Shown here: positions 7,279 to 16,467 of the stretch, piece by piece
Layout: the number at the start of each line of letters is the position of its first letter
Numbering within the stretch: the first letter of the stretch is position 1
NCBI RefSeq assembly: GCF_027531545.1
Contig: NZ_JAPZSC010000020.1
Span: 62,001-126,000 of the forward strand
Direction: 5' to 3'
DNA length: 64,000 bases
Source of the DNA: Silanimonas sp.
Lineage (GTDB): Bacteria; Pseudomonadota; Gammaproteobacteria; Xanthomonadales; Xanthomonadaceae
Program-made: the position numbers and the translations under genes
The notes under the pieces: model-generated
The model's database searches: none
Told to the model about the DNA's origin: nothing
What the model saw: only the letters and a program-made list of their open reading frames with translations

Positions 7279-10200
7279 GTGACCGGATTTCAGAATCTTC
7301 TTGACGCATACCGCAGTGCCGCTGCCAGCGAGCGCGAGAAGGGGACCTACTTCGAGGAGCTGATCCTCTGTTACCTCAAAAACGAAGCCACGTATCGGGA
7401 TCTCTACTCCACGGTCGAGACTTGGGCGGACTGGGCTCCGAAGCATGGGTTCTCGGCGAAGGACGACGGCATCGATCTCGTTGCTGAGGTCGCTAGAACC
7501 GGCGAGATCCATGCCATCCAGTGCAAGTTCTACGCGGCGGACTACAAGCTCCAGAAGAAGGACATTGATAGCTTCTTCACCGCCTCGGGGCGGAAGCCGT
7601 TCGCCCATCGCATCATCGTCAGCACGACGGACCATTGGTCCGAGCATGCCGAGAACGCCCTTGTTGACCAGCAGCCACCGGTCAGCAAGATCACGCTCCG
7701 CGATCTCGAAGAAAGCCAGGTCGATTGGTCGAAGTACCAACCGAAGTCTTCCGTCGTTCTGAGGCCGAAGAAGAAACTCCGGCCGCATCAGGAGAGCGCA
7801 CTCAAGGCGGTAATGGCTGGCCTGAGTCAGGCAGAGCGCGGCAAGCTGATAATGGCCTGCGGAACAGGCAAGACGTTCACGAGCCTCAAGATCGCAGAGG
7901 CCGTTGCAGGACGAGGAAAGCGCGTTCTCTTCCTCGTTCCCAGCCTTTCACTGCTCTCGCAAACGCTCACGGAATGGACGCAGGAAAGCGCCGTCCCGCT
8001 TCACAGCTTTGCCGTGTGCTCTGACAGCGACGTGGGCAAGAAGAAAGGCCGCAAGGAAGACGACGCCGTCCAGACCTTCGCTCATGAGCTGCGGTACCCC
8101 GCCACCACAGACGCGAAGCGCCTCGCTCAGGGTGTGGCGGTGCGAAGCGATGCGGATCACATGACTGTGGTGTTCAGCACATACCACTCCATTGAGGTGA
8201 TTCACGACGCCCAGGCAAACCATGGGCTCGATGATTTCGACCTGATCGTCTGCGATGAGGCGCATCGAACCACGGGTGCAGTTTTCGACGGTGAGGACGA
8301 GAGCGCCTTCGTCCGCGTCCACGACTCAGCCTACATCCGGGCGGCGAAGCGCCTGTACATGACGGCGACGCCTCGCATCTACGGTGACAGCGCCAAGGCG
8401 ATGGCCGAACGCGACAGCGTCTCCCTCTACTCGATGGACAACGAGGATTGGTACGGCAAGCAGCTGTTCGTCATCACGTTCTCCGAGGCCGTGAAGCGCG
8501 GCCTACTGGTCGATTACAAGGTGATCGTCCTTGCTGTTGAGGAGAGCCACATTAATCGTCGCCTTCAGACGCTGCTGAAGGACGAGAACAACACGCTGCG
8601 GGTGGATGACGCTGCGAAGATCGTGGGTTGCTGGAAGGCTCTGGCGAAGCTGGGGATTCACGAGGATGGGTCCGAGACCCCCGAGCCCATGCGCCGGGCA
8701 GTCGCGTTCTGCCAAGTTATCGAGCCCGGGAAGGGTGGCAAGACCCACAAGGTCAGTTCGAAAGAGATCGCGGGAATGTTCCAGGCCGTGGTTGAGGCCT
8801 ATCAGGATGCCGAGGATATCGAAGACGCTGCTCGCCTGACCTGCGAAGCCCAGCACGTCGACGGGGGCATGAACGCCAGCGAGAAGGAGGCAAAGCTCGA
8901 TTGGCTCAAGGCGCCGACGCCTCCCGATACTTGCCGAGTTCTGAGTAACGTCCGATGCCTTTCCGAGGGCGTGGATGTGCCTGCCTTGGATGCGGTGCTT
9001 TTCCTCACGCCTCGGAACTCCCAAGTGGATGTTGTGCAGTCCGTTGGGCGGGTCATGCGCAACGCGCCGGGCAAGAAACGTGGCTACGTAGTACTGCCGG
9101 TGGTCATCCCCGCAGGGGTTGAGCCCCACGAGGCCCTCAACGACAACCAGACGTATAAGGTGGTTTGGCAGGTGCTGCAGGCGCTCCGGTCTCACGACGA
9201 CCGGTTTGACGCGATGGTGAACAAGCTCGACCTGGTCGGCCCTGATCGCAGCAAAATGGAAGTCATTGCGATTACGGATTCCGTACAGCGGAAGCCATCA
9301 ACCCCCAAAGATGGCAATGCCAAGAAGGCCGCCAAGGCCAAGGGTAAGTTCGGCATTGGCGAGGACCCGGGCGACTACGGGAAGAAGCCCGAGCAGGTCC
9401 AGATCGAGTTTGAAGTCGGTGAGATCGAGCGCGCCCTGTACGCCAAGGTTGTCGAGAAGTGCGGCAATCGCCACCACTGGGAAGACTGGGCGAACGACAT
9501 TGCGCGTATCGCACGCACGCACATCGACCGAATCACCGCGATCTTGGAAGATCCGGCCAACTCGCGGGAGCAGGAGGCGTTCGCTAGCTTCGCTGCCGAG
9601 CTTCGAGACGATCTCAACGACAGCATCTCAGACGGCGAGATCGTCGAGATGTTGGCGCAGCACCTGATCACCAAGCCGGTCTTCGACGCGCTGTTCGAGG
9701 ATTACAGCTTCGCCAAGCACAACCCCATGAGCCAAGCCATGCAGGGGGTGCTCGATGTGCTTCAGGAACACCGGCTGGAGAAAGAGGCGGACACGCTGCA
9801 GGCCTTCTATGCCAGTGTGAAATTGCGCGCCGAAGGCATCGATAGCGCGGCTGGAAAGCAGAAGATCGTGGTCGAGCTGTACGACAAGTTCTTCCGCAAT
9901 GCCTTCCCGAAGATGACGGAGCGCCTCGGCATCGTCTACACGCCCGTCGAGGTCGTGGATTTCATCATCCACAGCGTCGCTCACCTACTCCAGGCGGAGT
10001 TCGGCCAGACGCTGGGAAGCAAGGGGGTGCACATCATCGATCCCTTTACGGGAACGGGAACCTTCGTCACACGCCTTCTGCAGAGTGGCCTGATCAAACC
10101 GGAGGAGCTGCCGCACAAGTACCAGCATGAGATCCACGCCAACGAGATTGTGCTCTTGGCTTACTACATCGCCGCCATCAACATCGAGGCGGTCTACCAC

Positions 10201-12186
10201 AGCTTGGTGGGCGGGGCGTACCAGCCTTTTGAGGGCATCTGCCTGACCGACACCTTTCAGATGTACGAGAAGGAAGACTTGATCGATGCCCTGCTGGTCG
10301 ACAACAGCAAACGGCGGAAGCGGCAGAAGAAGCTGGATATCCGGGTGATCGTAGGCAACCCGCCGTATTCCGCGGGTCAAACAAGTGCAAACGATAACAA
10401 TGCAAACGTGTCCTATCCGTCGCTAGATGGGCGCATTCGCGACACCTATGCGGCACGATCAGCGGCGACACTTAAGAACGCTTTGTACGACAGCTATGTC
10501 CGAGCCATTCGCTGGGCGAGTGACCGCATTGGCGACGCGGGGATCATCGGCTTCGTAACGAATGCCGGATTCGTGGACGCCAACACCGCGGACGGTCTTC
10601 GTAAGTGCTTGGCTGATGAGTTTGCGAGTCTGTACATCTTCCATCTGCGTGGTAATCAGCGGACGAGTGGTGAGACGTCAAGGAAGGAGGGTGGAAAGAT
10701 CTTCGGCAGCGGGAGTCGTGCGCCGATTGCCATCTCACTTCTGGTCAAGAACCCAAAGTCGTCGGAGCGAGGTCGAGTCTACTTCCACGACATCGGCGAT
10801 TATCTGACTCGAGAGCAGAAGCTGGAACGGATCGCCGAGTTCAAGAGTGTTGCTGGAATCGATGGATGGCGAGCGATTGAGCCTGACGCGCACGGTGATT
10901 GGCTCAAGCAGCGAGATGATGGGTTTGGGCGCTTCATAGCCATAGGTAGAAAGGGCGATGAGGCGGAGTTGACGTTGTTCGAAAACTTCTCCAACGGCGT
11001 CAAGACAAATCGAGATGCTTGGGCCTACAACCCATCTAGGAAGAAGCTCGCAAAGACGATGGGTGAAATGATCGCCTTCTACAATAGCGAAGTGGATCGC
11101 TATGCCCAGGCGTGCGCAGGACTGGGTAAAGGAGCATGGCCTGACCCGGACGCATTTATCGATTTCGATTCGAGCAAGATGAGTTGGACTCGAGAGGTCA
11201 AGCAGGATTTGTCTCGCCAAAATCGACGAGAGTTTCGTGAGGAAGGTCTTGTTAGGGCTCTTTATCGGCCCTTTTATCGAACCTGGATGTATTTCGACAA
11301 GCACTTCAATAACTGCGTCTATCAAATGCCGCGAATCTTTCCTCGCGCGGATTCGGAAAACCTTGTGATTCAGATCAGCGGGGCTGGTTCAGAGGTTCCA
11401 AGCGCAATGATTTCGAGTGTTATCCCCGATGTTCAGGTTCAGTTTAACGGGCAATGCTTCCCGCTATTTCTCTACGACGCAGGCCCGCAGCAGCGAAATT
11501 CTGCTGACTTTTTCTCGGCGCCCGCCGCGGCAGAACGTGGCCGGCGCGATGCAATCACTGATGCAGGGCTAGCTCACTTCAAAGCGGCTTTTCCTGACGA
11601 ACCCATTTCCAAGGAAGACCTCTTTTACTACGTTTACGGCATCTTGAATTCTCCAGATTATCTTGAGCGTTACTCGGACAATCTGGCCAAGGAGCTACCT
11701 CGCATTCCGCGGGTAAAGTCTGCTGCAGACTTCTGGCTGTTCAGTCGCGCTGGCCGTGATTTGGCAGCGTTGCATCTGAATTACGAATCCGTATCGATGT
11801 TCGCTGGCGCGAAGATCGATAGCGGCGGCAAGCCCCTAGCGGACGCCGATTACCGTGTCGAGAAGATGCGCTTCGGGAAGTCCGGGAAGGACAAGGACCG
11901 GACGGCGATCCAGTACAACAACAGGATCACCGTCACGGGCATCCCCCTTGAGGCCTACGACTACGTCGTCAACGGTAAGCCGGCCATCGAGTGGGTGATG
12001 GAGCGTCAGTGCGTTAAGACCGACAAGGACAGCGGCATCGTCAACGACGCCAACGATTGGGCCATCGAGACGATGGGCAATCCGCGCTACCCGCTCGAGC
12101 TGCTGCTGCGTGTCGTCACCGTAAGCCTTGAGACGATGAAGATTGTTCGTGCACTGCCGGCCTTGGACATTCGGGAGGACGGTTGA
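7279..12186 (+). CDS. Type ISP restriction-modification enzyme (nuclease-translocase-methylase in one chain)
   Basis: The 1635-residue chain combines all R-M activities, as in LlaGI/LlaBIII. Residues 20 to 150 are an Mrr-like nuclease with D66 (DDGIDLVAE) and Q81-x-K83 (IQCKFY). A superfamily-2 translocase follows: RPHQ, Walker A ACGTGKT at 193 to 199, DEAH at 326 to 329, MTATPR at 361, and a late GRVMRN motif. After a coupler, the N6-adenine methyltransferase has DPFTGTGTF near 920 and NPPYS near 1026; the C-terminal 500 residues would be the target-recognition region. Such enzymes methylate one strand of an asymmetric site and cut after head-on translocation. GTG at 7,279 with an upstream GAAAGGGA is the start. 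All catalytic motifs look intact. Confidence 0.93.
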   Translation: MTGFQNLLDAYRSAAASEREKGTYFEELILCYLKNEATYRDLYSTVETWADWAPKHGFSAKDDGIDLVAEVARTGEIHAIQCKFYAADYKLQKKDIDSFFTASGRKPFAHRIIVSTTDHWSEHAENALVDQQPPVSKITLRDLEESQVDWSKYQPKSSVVLRPKKKLRPHQESALKAVMAGLSQAERGKLIMACGTGKTFTSLKIAEAVAGRGKRVLFLVPSLSLLSQTLTEWTQESAVPLHSFAVCSDSDVGKKKGRKEDDAVQTFAHELRYPATTDAKRLAQGVAVRSDADHMTVVFSTYHSIEVIHDAQANHGLDDFDLIVCDEAHRTTGAVFDGEDESAFVRVHDSAYIRAAKRLYMTATPRIYGDSAKAMAERDSVSLYSMDNEDWYGKQLFVITFSEAVKRGLLVDYKVIVLAVEESHINRRLQTLLKDENNTLRVDDAAKIVGCWKALAKLGIHEDGSETPEPMRRAVAFCQVIEPGKGGKTHKVSSKEIAGMFQAVVEAYQDAEDIEDAARLTCEAQHVDGGMNASEKEAKLDWLKAPTPPDTCRVLSNVRCLSEGVDVPALDAVLFLTPRNSQVDVVQSVGRVMRNAPGKKRGYVVLPVVIPAGVEPHEALNDNQTYKVVWQVLQALRSHDDRFDAMVNKLDLVGPDRSKMEVIAITDSVQRKPSTPKDGNAKKAAKAKGKFGIGEDPGDYGKKPEQVQIEFEVGEIERALYAKVVEKCGNRHHWEDWANDIARIARTHIDRITAILEDPANSREQEAFASFAAELRDDLNDSISDGEIVEMLAQHLITKPVFDALFEDYSFAKHNPMSQAMQGVLDVLQEHRLEKEADTLQAFYASVKLRAEGIDSAAGKQKIVVELYDKFFRNAFPKMTERLGIVYTPVEVVDFIIHSVAHLLQAEFGQTLGSKGVHIIDPFTGTGTFVTRLLQSGLIKPEELPHKYQHEIHANEIVLLAYYIAAINIEAVYHSLVGGAYQPFEGICLTDTFQMYEKEDLIDALLVDNSKRRKRQKKLDIRVIVGNPPYSAGQTSANDNNANVSYPSLDGRIRDTYAARSAATLKNALYDSYVRAIRWASDRIGDAGIIGFVTNAGFVDANTADGLRKCLADEFASLYIFHLRGNQRTSGETSRKEGGKIFGSGSRAPIAISLLVKNPKSSERGRVYFHDIGDYLTREQKLERIAEFKSVAGIDGWRAIEPDAHGDWLKQRDDGFGRFIAIGRKGDEAELTLFENFSNGVKTNRDAWAYNPSRKKLAKTMGEMIAFYNSEVDRYAQACAGLGKGAWPDPDAFIDFDSSKMSWTREVKQDLSRQNRREFREEGLVRALYRPFYRTWMYFDKHFNNCVYQMPRIFPRADSENLVIQISGAGSEVPSAMISSVIPDVQVQFNGQCFPLFLYDAGPQQRNSADFFSAPAAAERGRRDAITDAGLAHFKAAFPDEPISKEDLFYYVYGILNSPDYLERYSDNLAKELPRIPRVKSAADFWLFSRAGRDLAALHLNYESVSMFAGAKIDSGGKPLADADYRVEKMRFGKSGKDKDRTAIQYNNRITVTGIPLEAYDYVVNGKPAIEWVMERQCVKTDKDSGIVNDANDWAIETMGNPRYPLELLLRVVTVSLETMKIVRALPALDIREDG

Positions 12187-12309
12187 ACGCCAACAACGTT
12201 CGCCGTCCCTACAAACCACTTTGCATCCCAACGACACCAATCCCCACCCGGGCGAAGGACCCAGAGAGAGGAGGAGTCGTTCAAGGGCCTTGCTAAAGCG
12301 TGTTGCTAG

Positions 12310-12765
12310 CTACTTGGCCGCCTTCTCTGTAGCTTTGAATGGCAACACGTTGTCAGAAATGCCTAACCGTGTTTTTAGGTCTTGCAGTTGCCGGTGCAGA
12401 TCCAGAATCGACTCCTCGGCGATGACCAGTCGCGCCATTGCGCGATCGCGCTGCTGCGTCAGCTCATTGATGCGAGCTTTCAAGTCGCGATTGGCCTCTC
12501 GCGCCCCCTTGATCAATGAGGCCGAGGAATGGCGCTTGCGTGGGGAGCTCCCGTTGTCCTCGATCCACTTCTGAATTTCACGGATCAGGCGGGGATAGCG
12601 GCTCTTGCGAAGGGCGCTGGGATCTCGCCCCGCCTCTTTGGCGACGTTGTTCTGGGTGACCGGCGTACCGGGCGGAAGGCGGGTTGGCTTGCTCCTCTTG
12701 AGCCTCTCAAAGGCGTCGCGGAAAGCCATCTCCGCATCGCCGACGTAATCAGGCTGCTGTGACAT
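12310..12765 (-). CDS. TnpC-like helix-turn-helix/coiled-coil protein of the recombinase operon
   Basis: The 151-residue product has an HTH-like segment at about 35 to 60 (VTQNNVAKEAGRDPSALRKS) and a long coiled coil from 82 to 136. This is the build of Tn554 TnpC and DUF6262-type proteins, which accompany paired tyrosine recombinases and affect orientation or efficiency of insertion. The ATG at 12,765 lies 17 bases inside the end of the preceding recombinase gene, showing coupling; the frame extends further upstream, but only as an overlap with no family resemblance. It could equally be the GmtX-like partner of gamma-mobile-trio elements. The assignment rests on architecture and position, not on a database match. 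Confidence 0.65.
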   Translation of the reverse strand: MSQQPDYVGDAEMAFRDAFERLKRSKPTRLPPGTPVTQNNVAKEAGRDPSALRKSRYPRLIREIQKWIEDNGSSPRKRHSSASLIKGAREANRDLKARINELTQQRDRAMARLVIAEESILDLHRQLQDLKTRLGISDNVLPFKATEKAAK

Positions 12766-14761
12766 GCATGAACTCCTCAACTGCCTCGAGTCTGCGCTCG
12801 AGCGCGGCGCGTAGCGGCGTGCCTGCCGGGACATCGACCAGGCGGGCAGCAATCGTGCGCCCTTCCTTCCCCATGACCGGACGCTTGCGTTTGTCCATCA
12901 ATCCATCCACGCAGTGCGTGCAGTGGGCATAGTTGTCGAATCCGCCGTACTCACACCGGCGCGCCGTGCAGATGCCGACCACCGTCTGCCTGACCGTGAG
13001 CTGCCCCTGCTTCTGTGCCTTCTCGATCTCATCGCGGCTTGATACCTTAAAGAAGCGCAGCAGCGCATCCTTGCGGGCTTGGCCGTGCGGCGATACATAC
13101 TCCGGCCCGTTGAGCAGGCCCGCATCCACAGCAACCAGCTCGTAGCGCACCGAGACAAGCTCATGTGAAAACCTGCGATTGAGGCGCAGGTTCTCGTGGC
13201 CATGGGCGTAGTACGCGCTCTGGCTGCTCGTAAGGTGCTTTAGTTGCTGCTGGCGGGACGGAAGGCTCACGCCTGATGCAGCCATGTAAACCTGAATGCT
13301 TCGGCGGTACTGATGTGACTGAAAGTGCCAGATACAGCCCTCTCCGTACTTCTTCAGATCGGCTTCATGGCTGAAGCGGCGGAGATATAGTTCGTCTTCG
13401 GCCGTAATCCGGAGTGCCTCTTTCTCGAAGAGGCCGGGAGCCGCATCCATCAATTCCGCGGTTCTTGGCGGCCGGACCTTTGATATACCCCGTTCCTTGT
13501 GCGCACTAGGCATCCATGGCTCGTAGGCTCGCTGCACGAGGCGTGGGTTCACGCGATCCTCTTCTTTCAGCAGGGCCGCGCCCACCTCGACTGCGATGGA
13601 CATCCGCCATTTAGCGACCGCACTCATCGCCTCCACAGCCAAGGAGGCAGTGGGCGCCGCCATCCAGCGCGCATCGGGGTCCTGGGCGGTCTTGGTGGTC
13701 TCGCCGCTCAGGATGCAGATGTCACCCAGCACGGAATCATGCTCAACACTGAGACAGGTGCTGCGCAGGGATAATGCCTCTTTGATCCGCATGCCGCTTA
13801 GACATTGGAGGTAGGCAATGCCGACCCGCGCTACCGCAGAAAAGTACTTCCCGAGAAGCAGAGGCGACGCATTGGATGCGCGCAGGCTATCCATGGACTG
13901 ATTGTGGTCAAGCATCCAGCGCCCAATGACCTCCGCCACGCCGTGGCGGTGCGCTAGGTCAGCGAATGGGCCGAGATAGATGCACCCAGCAACCCTCTTG
14001 CCCTGGTGGCAGGGAGTTCGAGCGGGGCTGGCTACGCGGGAGGCCGCTGAGAGTGAGCCGTAATTGAACCGGTACGCATCCGCGATTTCCAGAAACAGCG
14101 CTTCAAACTGCGCCTTTTTCGCAATGAAGTCCTGGAGGAAGGTTTGCATTCGATGTGCCTGATAGGCCCAAATGCGAGGCGGAATGAAGAGCTTCTGTTG
14201 CGCGCCATGATCGACGACTAGCTCGCGCAGGCGCGCAATCTGCGCGGGCGCTAGCACCTCAAACCCCAGCCAATCGCGGGCCTGCCAAAGCTCATGCAGC
14301 AAGCCAACCAAAACATCCCTATTGCTTGGGAGAGTCCCCTCCGCCAAATCTAGCTCGATGGTGTCAAAGAACCGCCCAATTTCCGAAGCGCGGACAGGCA
14401 CTGTCAATGCGCTGCATGTCGCGAACAGGCGCTTCAGAAGGGCGTGATAGCAGTGAATCGTACTAACTGTAATGGGGCGTCGCGCCCCCCAAACGAACCA
14501 AGCGAGGCATCGCTTCAGTAGCTCGCCATTGATTGCAGTCAGCTCCAAAGTCTGCCCTGGAGTCGGCTCATAACCGAAATTGAAGGACATATCTCCAATG
14601 ACCCATCGCGCATCCCGCCACCGGTAGGTCTGGCCTTGCTCGTCCACATGGACAATGAAGTCATCGGGTGGCGGCAGGCAGGGAAGCTCATAGCAGGGGC
14701 TAGCTGCAGTGATGTGCTGCATGTCCTTGCCCTTGACCACCCAGGTCATCCGCGTGCTCAT
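12749..14761 (-). CDS. Tyrosine recombinase, third of the trio (670 aa, TnpB-like)
   Basis: This large recombinase has an N-terminal 300-residue DNA-binding part and a catalytic domain with R325 (CLSGMRIKEALSL), a Lys in GETTKTAQ (357), H483 and R486/R487 (SHQYRRSIQVY), H509 (LKHLTSSQ) and Y517 or Y518 as nucleophile. After the catalytic domain comes a cysteine cluster (CTARRCEYGG and CTHC) that could bind zinc. This large size and Cys tail resemble TnpB of Tn554 and the GmtZ-type integrases. It overlaps the upstream recombinase gene by four bases (ATGA) and the downstream small gene by 17, so the whole set is one transcript. Confidence 0.85.
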   Translation of the reverse strand: MSTRMTWVVKGKDMQHITAASPCYELPCLPPPDDFIVHVDEQGQTYRWRDARWVIGDMSFNFGYEPTPGQTLELTAINGELLKRCLAWFVWGARRPITVSTIHCYHALLKRLFATCSALTVPVRASEIGRFFDTIELDLAEGTLPSNRDVLVGLLHELWQARDWLGFEVLAPAQIARLRELVVDHGAQQKLFIPPRIWAYQAHRMQTFLQDFIAKKAQFEALFLEIADAYRFNYGSLSAASRVASPARTPCHQGKRVAGCIYLGPFADLAHRHGVAEVIGRWMLDHNQSMDSLRASNASPLLLGKYFSAVARVGIAYLQCLSGMRIKEALSLRSTCLSVEHDSVLGDICILSGETTKTAQDPDARWMAAPTASLAVEAMSAVAKWRMSIAVEVGAALLKEEDRVNPRLVQRAYEPWMPSAHKERGISKVRPPRTAELMDAAPGLFEKEALRITAEDELYLRRFSHEADLKKYGEGCIWHFQSHQYRRSIQVYMAASGVSLPSRQQQLKHLTSSQSAYYAHGHENLRLNRRFSHELVSVRYELVAVDAGLLNGPEYVSPHGQARKDALLRFFKVSSRDEIEKAQKQGQLTVRQTVVGICTARRCEYGGFDNYAHCTHCVDGLMDKRKRPVMGKEGRTIAARLVDVPAGTPLRAALERRLEAVEEFMHVTAA

Positions 14762-16467
14762 GCGCCCCGCTCCAGAGACTCAAACTTGTGGGTGTAGTGT
14801 GGGTGATAGCGAGCCTCTTGCACCCTTAGGCGTGCCTCCGCGACCCATGCAGCGCACTCGTCATCCTCGCGCTCCATGGCGTCCAGCTTTGCCGCTGCGC
14901 GCTCGGCAGTGACCAAGCTGGGGTGATCCGCCTTGAGGCTAAGGTCCGTGTGATCAGCGTTGAACTGGAGCAGTGTGAGGTGCTGAAGCGAGGCCAAGTT
15001 CCAGGCATGGTCGAAGCTGCGCAGATCTCGGTTCTTGGGGCAGAACAGGCAGCCCGCAGCGCCCTCGCAGTCAGGCTTGGGCGCACCCCTCGGGGCATTC
15101 AGCACTTGCTCTGGCAGCGGCTCATGCTCGGTCCTTTGGCATCCGCCTGGACCGACCGCATCGCGCACCATGGCTTCCATAAGGTCCCAGAAGTTCACCA
15201 GCTCCGCGGCGGCCTTCTGGTGATTTGGCTCCTCGTAGTGCTGCTGGAAGGTCTTGCCGTCATGGCTCAGCAGTTCCGCCGCTGTCTGTAGATCTGCGTT
15301 GCGATTGACGAAGTTGCCGGGGGTATCCCGATGCTGGCTCGCAGGCACGAATCGCTTGCCAAGTGCCTTGCACAGCCTCCGAACCTGCTTGAACGGCCAA
15401 TCAGTGCGCTGCATGGCCTTGTCGCCATCGCAGGCAACAAATGGGAAGGTCAGACCGTCGGGGTCGCCAGGGAAGATTGCCTCACGCCACTTGAGGAAGG
15501 CCTCAAAGTGCGGGCGATAGCCCTTCTCGATGCGGAACTCGACGTTATGTTTGGCGCGATCCTTCCAAGGACGCACATAGACGTAGTCCCCTTTGGACTG
15601 GTAGCGGAAGTTGCCCGTGAGCTGCAAAACCTGCGTCAGATTTGCACTGGTCTGATTGATAAAGACAAGCATTTCCGCTTCGAGGCGGAGGTTGATCAGC
15701 ATGGCGCGCTTGGTGTTGGAGACGTCCTGTGTGGCGCGAGCGCGGCTCGCTTCTCTCCTAGAGCGTTGAAGGGAGCTGAGGCTGTCAATCGGCTTCCAAT
15801 CCCTAGATCCGCAACTTATCTGATACTCAAAGAGCCGACCGTCTTCACAGCTGTACCGCAGCATGACCGGCAGCGGACCGCGAATCACGGGAACTGGCAG
15901 CTGCCGAATAGTTCCCATCATCAGCTGAATAAAGGATGCCGTCTCATCCAAGTTTTCCTTGGCAGATGCGGTGCCAAGGGTCTTCGGCTGAACAATCCTC
16001 GTTCTCCACTGGAGCACCTTGGCGTCCATGTGCAGCACTGGGGCGAGCAAGCGAGCTGCCGAGAACGAATATTGGTGCTTTGTGTCCTGCGTCAAGTTGC
16101 CATCAGCGGCCATGCGAGCCGCCCACGCAAGGTAAAGATTCAGAACGTTACTCTGAATAAAGGGCACCTTCGCTTCTTCGGAGAAGGCCACAAGGCGCTT
16201 TAGAGACGACCACAGAGTCTTAACGCTATCGCCTGACAAGCTCTTGCTTTTGACTGCCGTCTGCAATGGCTCGTGGATGGCTTTCAGAAGAGGCAGTCGT
16301 TCCAACAGAGGGCGTCCTAACTTGCCGCCCTCAATCATCGACAGGGCGATGCTACGACGACGTAGCGCAGCACCTTTGTACAGGAGAATCCCCATATCAA
16401 TAGCGCAGCCCAGCGGCCCGACCGCCAGCCCCTCGACCTTCAGGTTCGGAATCACCGCATCAAGCAT
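14758..16467 (-). CDS. Tyrosine-recombinase-family protein, second of the trio, catalytically degenerate (569 aa)
   Basis: The fold can be followed, but the catalytic set is incomplete. At the position of the first Arg there is NQTSANLTQVLQLTG (Asn276 in place of Arg); the H-x-x-R box is replaced by QHRDTPGNF around 379; the final LLSHDGKTFQQHYEEP segment keeps a His (402) and a Tyr (411). A C-terminal CEGAAGCLFCPKNRD motif looks like a metal site. It starts with ATG at 16,467, overlapping the upstream gene by eight bases, and overlaps the next by four. It may act as a structural partner of the two intact recombinases, or use unusual residues. Similar middle members exist in multi-recombinase elements. 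Confidence 0.75.
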   Translation of the reverse strand: MLDAVIPNLKVEGLAVGPLGCAIDMGILLYKGAALRRRSIALSMIEGGKLGRPLLERLPLLKAIHEPLQTAVKSKSLSGDSVKTLWSSLKRLVAFSEEAKVPFIQSNVLNLYLAWAARMAADGNLTQDTKHQYSFSAARLLAPVLHMDAKVLQWRTRIVQPKTLGTASAKENLDETASFIQLMMGTIRQLPVPVIRGPLPVMLRYSCEDGRLFEYQISCGSRDWKPIDSLSSLQRSRREASRARATQDVSNTKRAMLINLRLEAEMLVFINQTSANLTQVLQLTGNFRYQSKGDYVYVRPWKDRAKHNVEFRIEKGYRPHFEAFLKWREAIFPGDPDGLTFPFVACDGDKAMQRTDWPFKQVRRLCKALGKRFVPASQHRDTPGNFVNRNADLQTAAELLSHDGKTFQQHYEEPNHQKAAAELVNFWDLMEAMVRDAVGPGGCQRTEHEPLPEQVLNAPRGAPKPDCEGAAGCLFCPKNRDLRSFDHAWNLASLQHLTLLQFNADHTDLSLKADHPSLVTAERAAAKLDAMEREDDECAAWVAEARLRVQEARYHPHYTHKFESLERGA

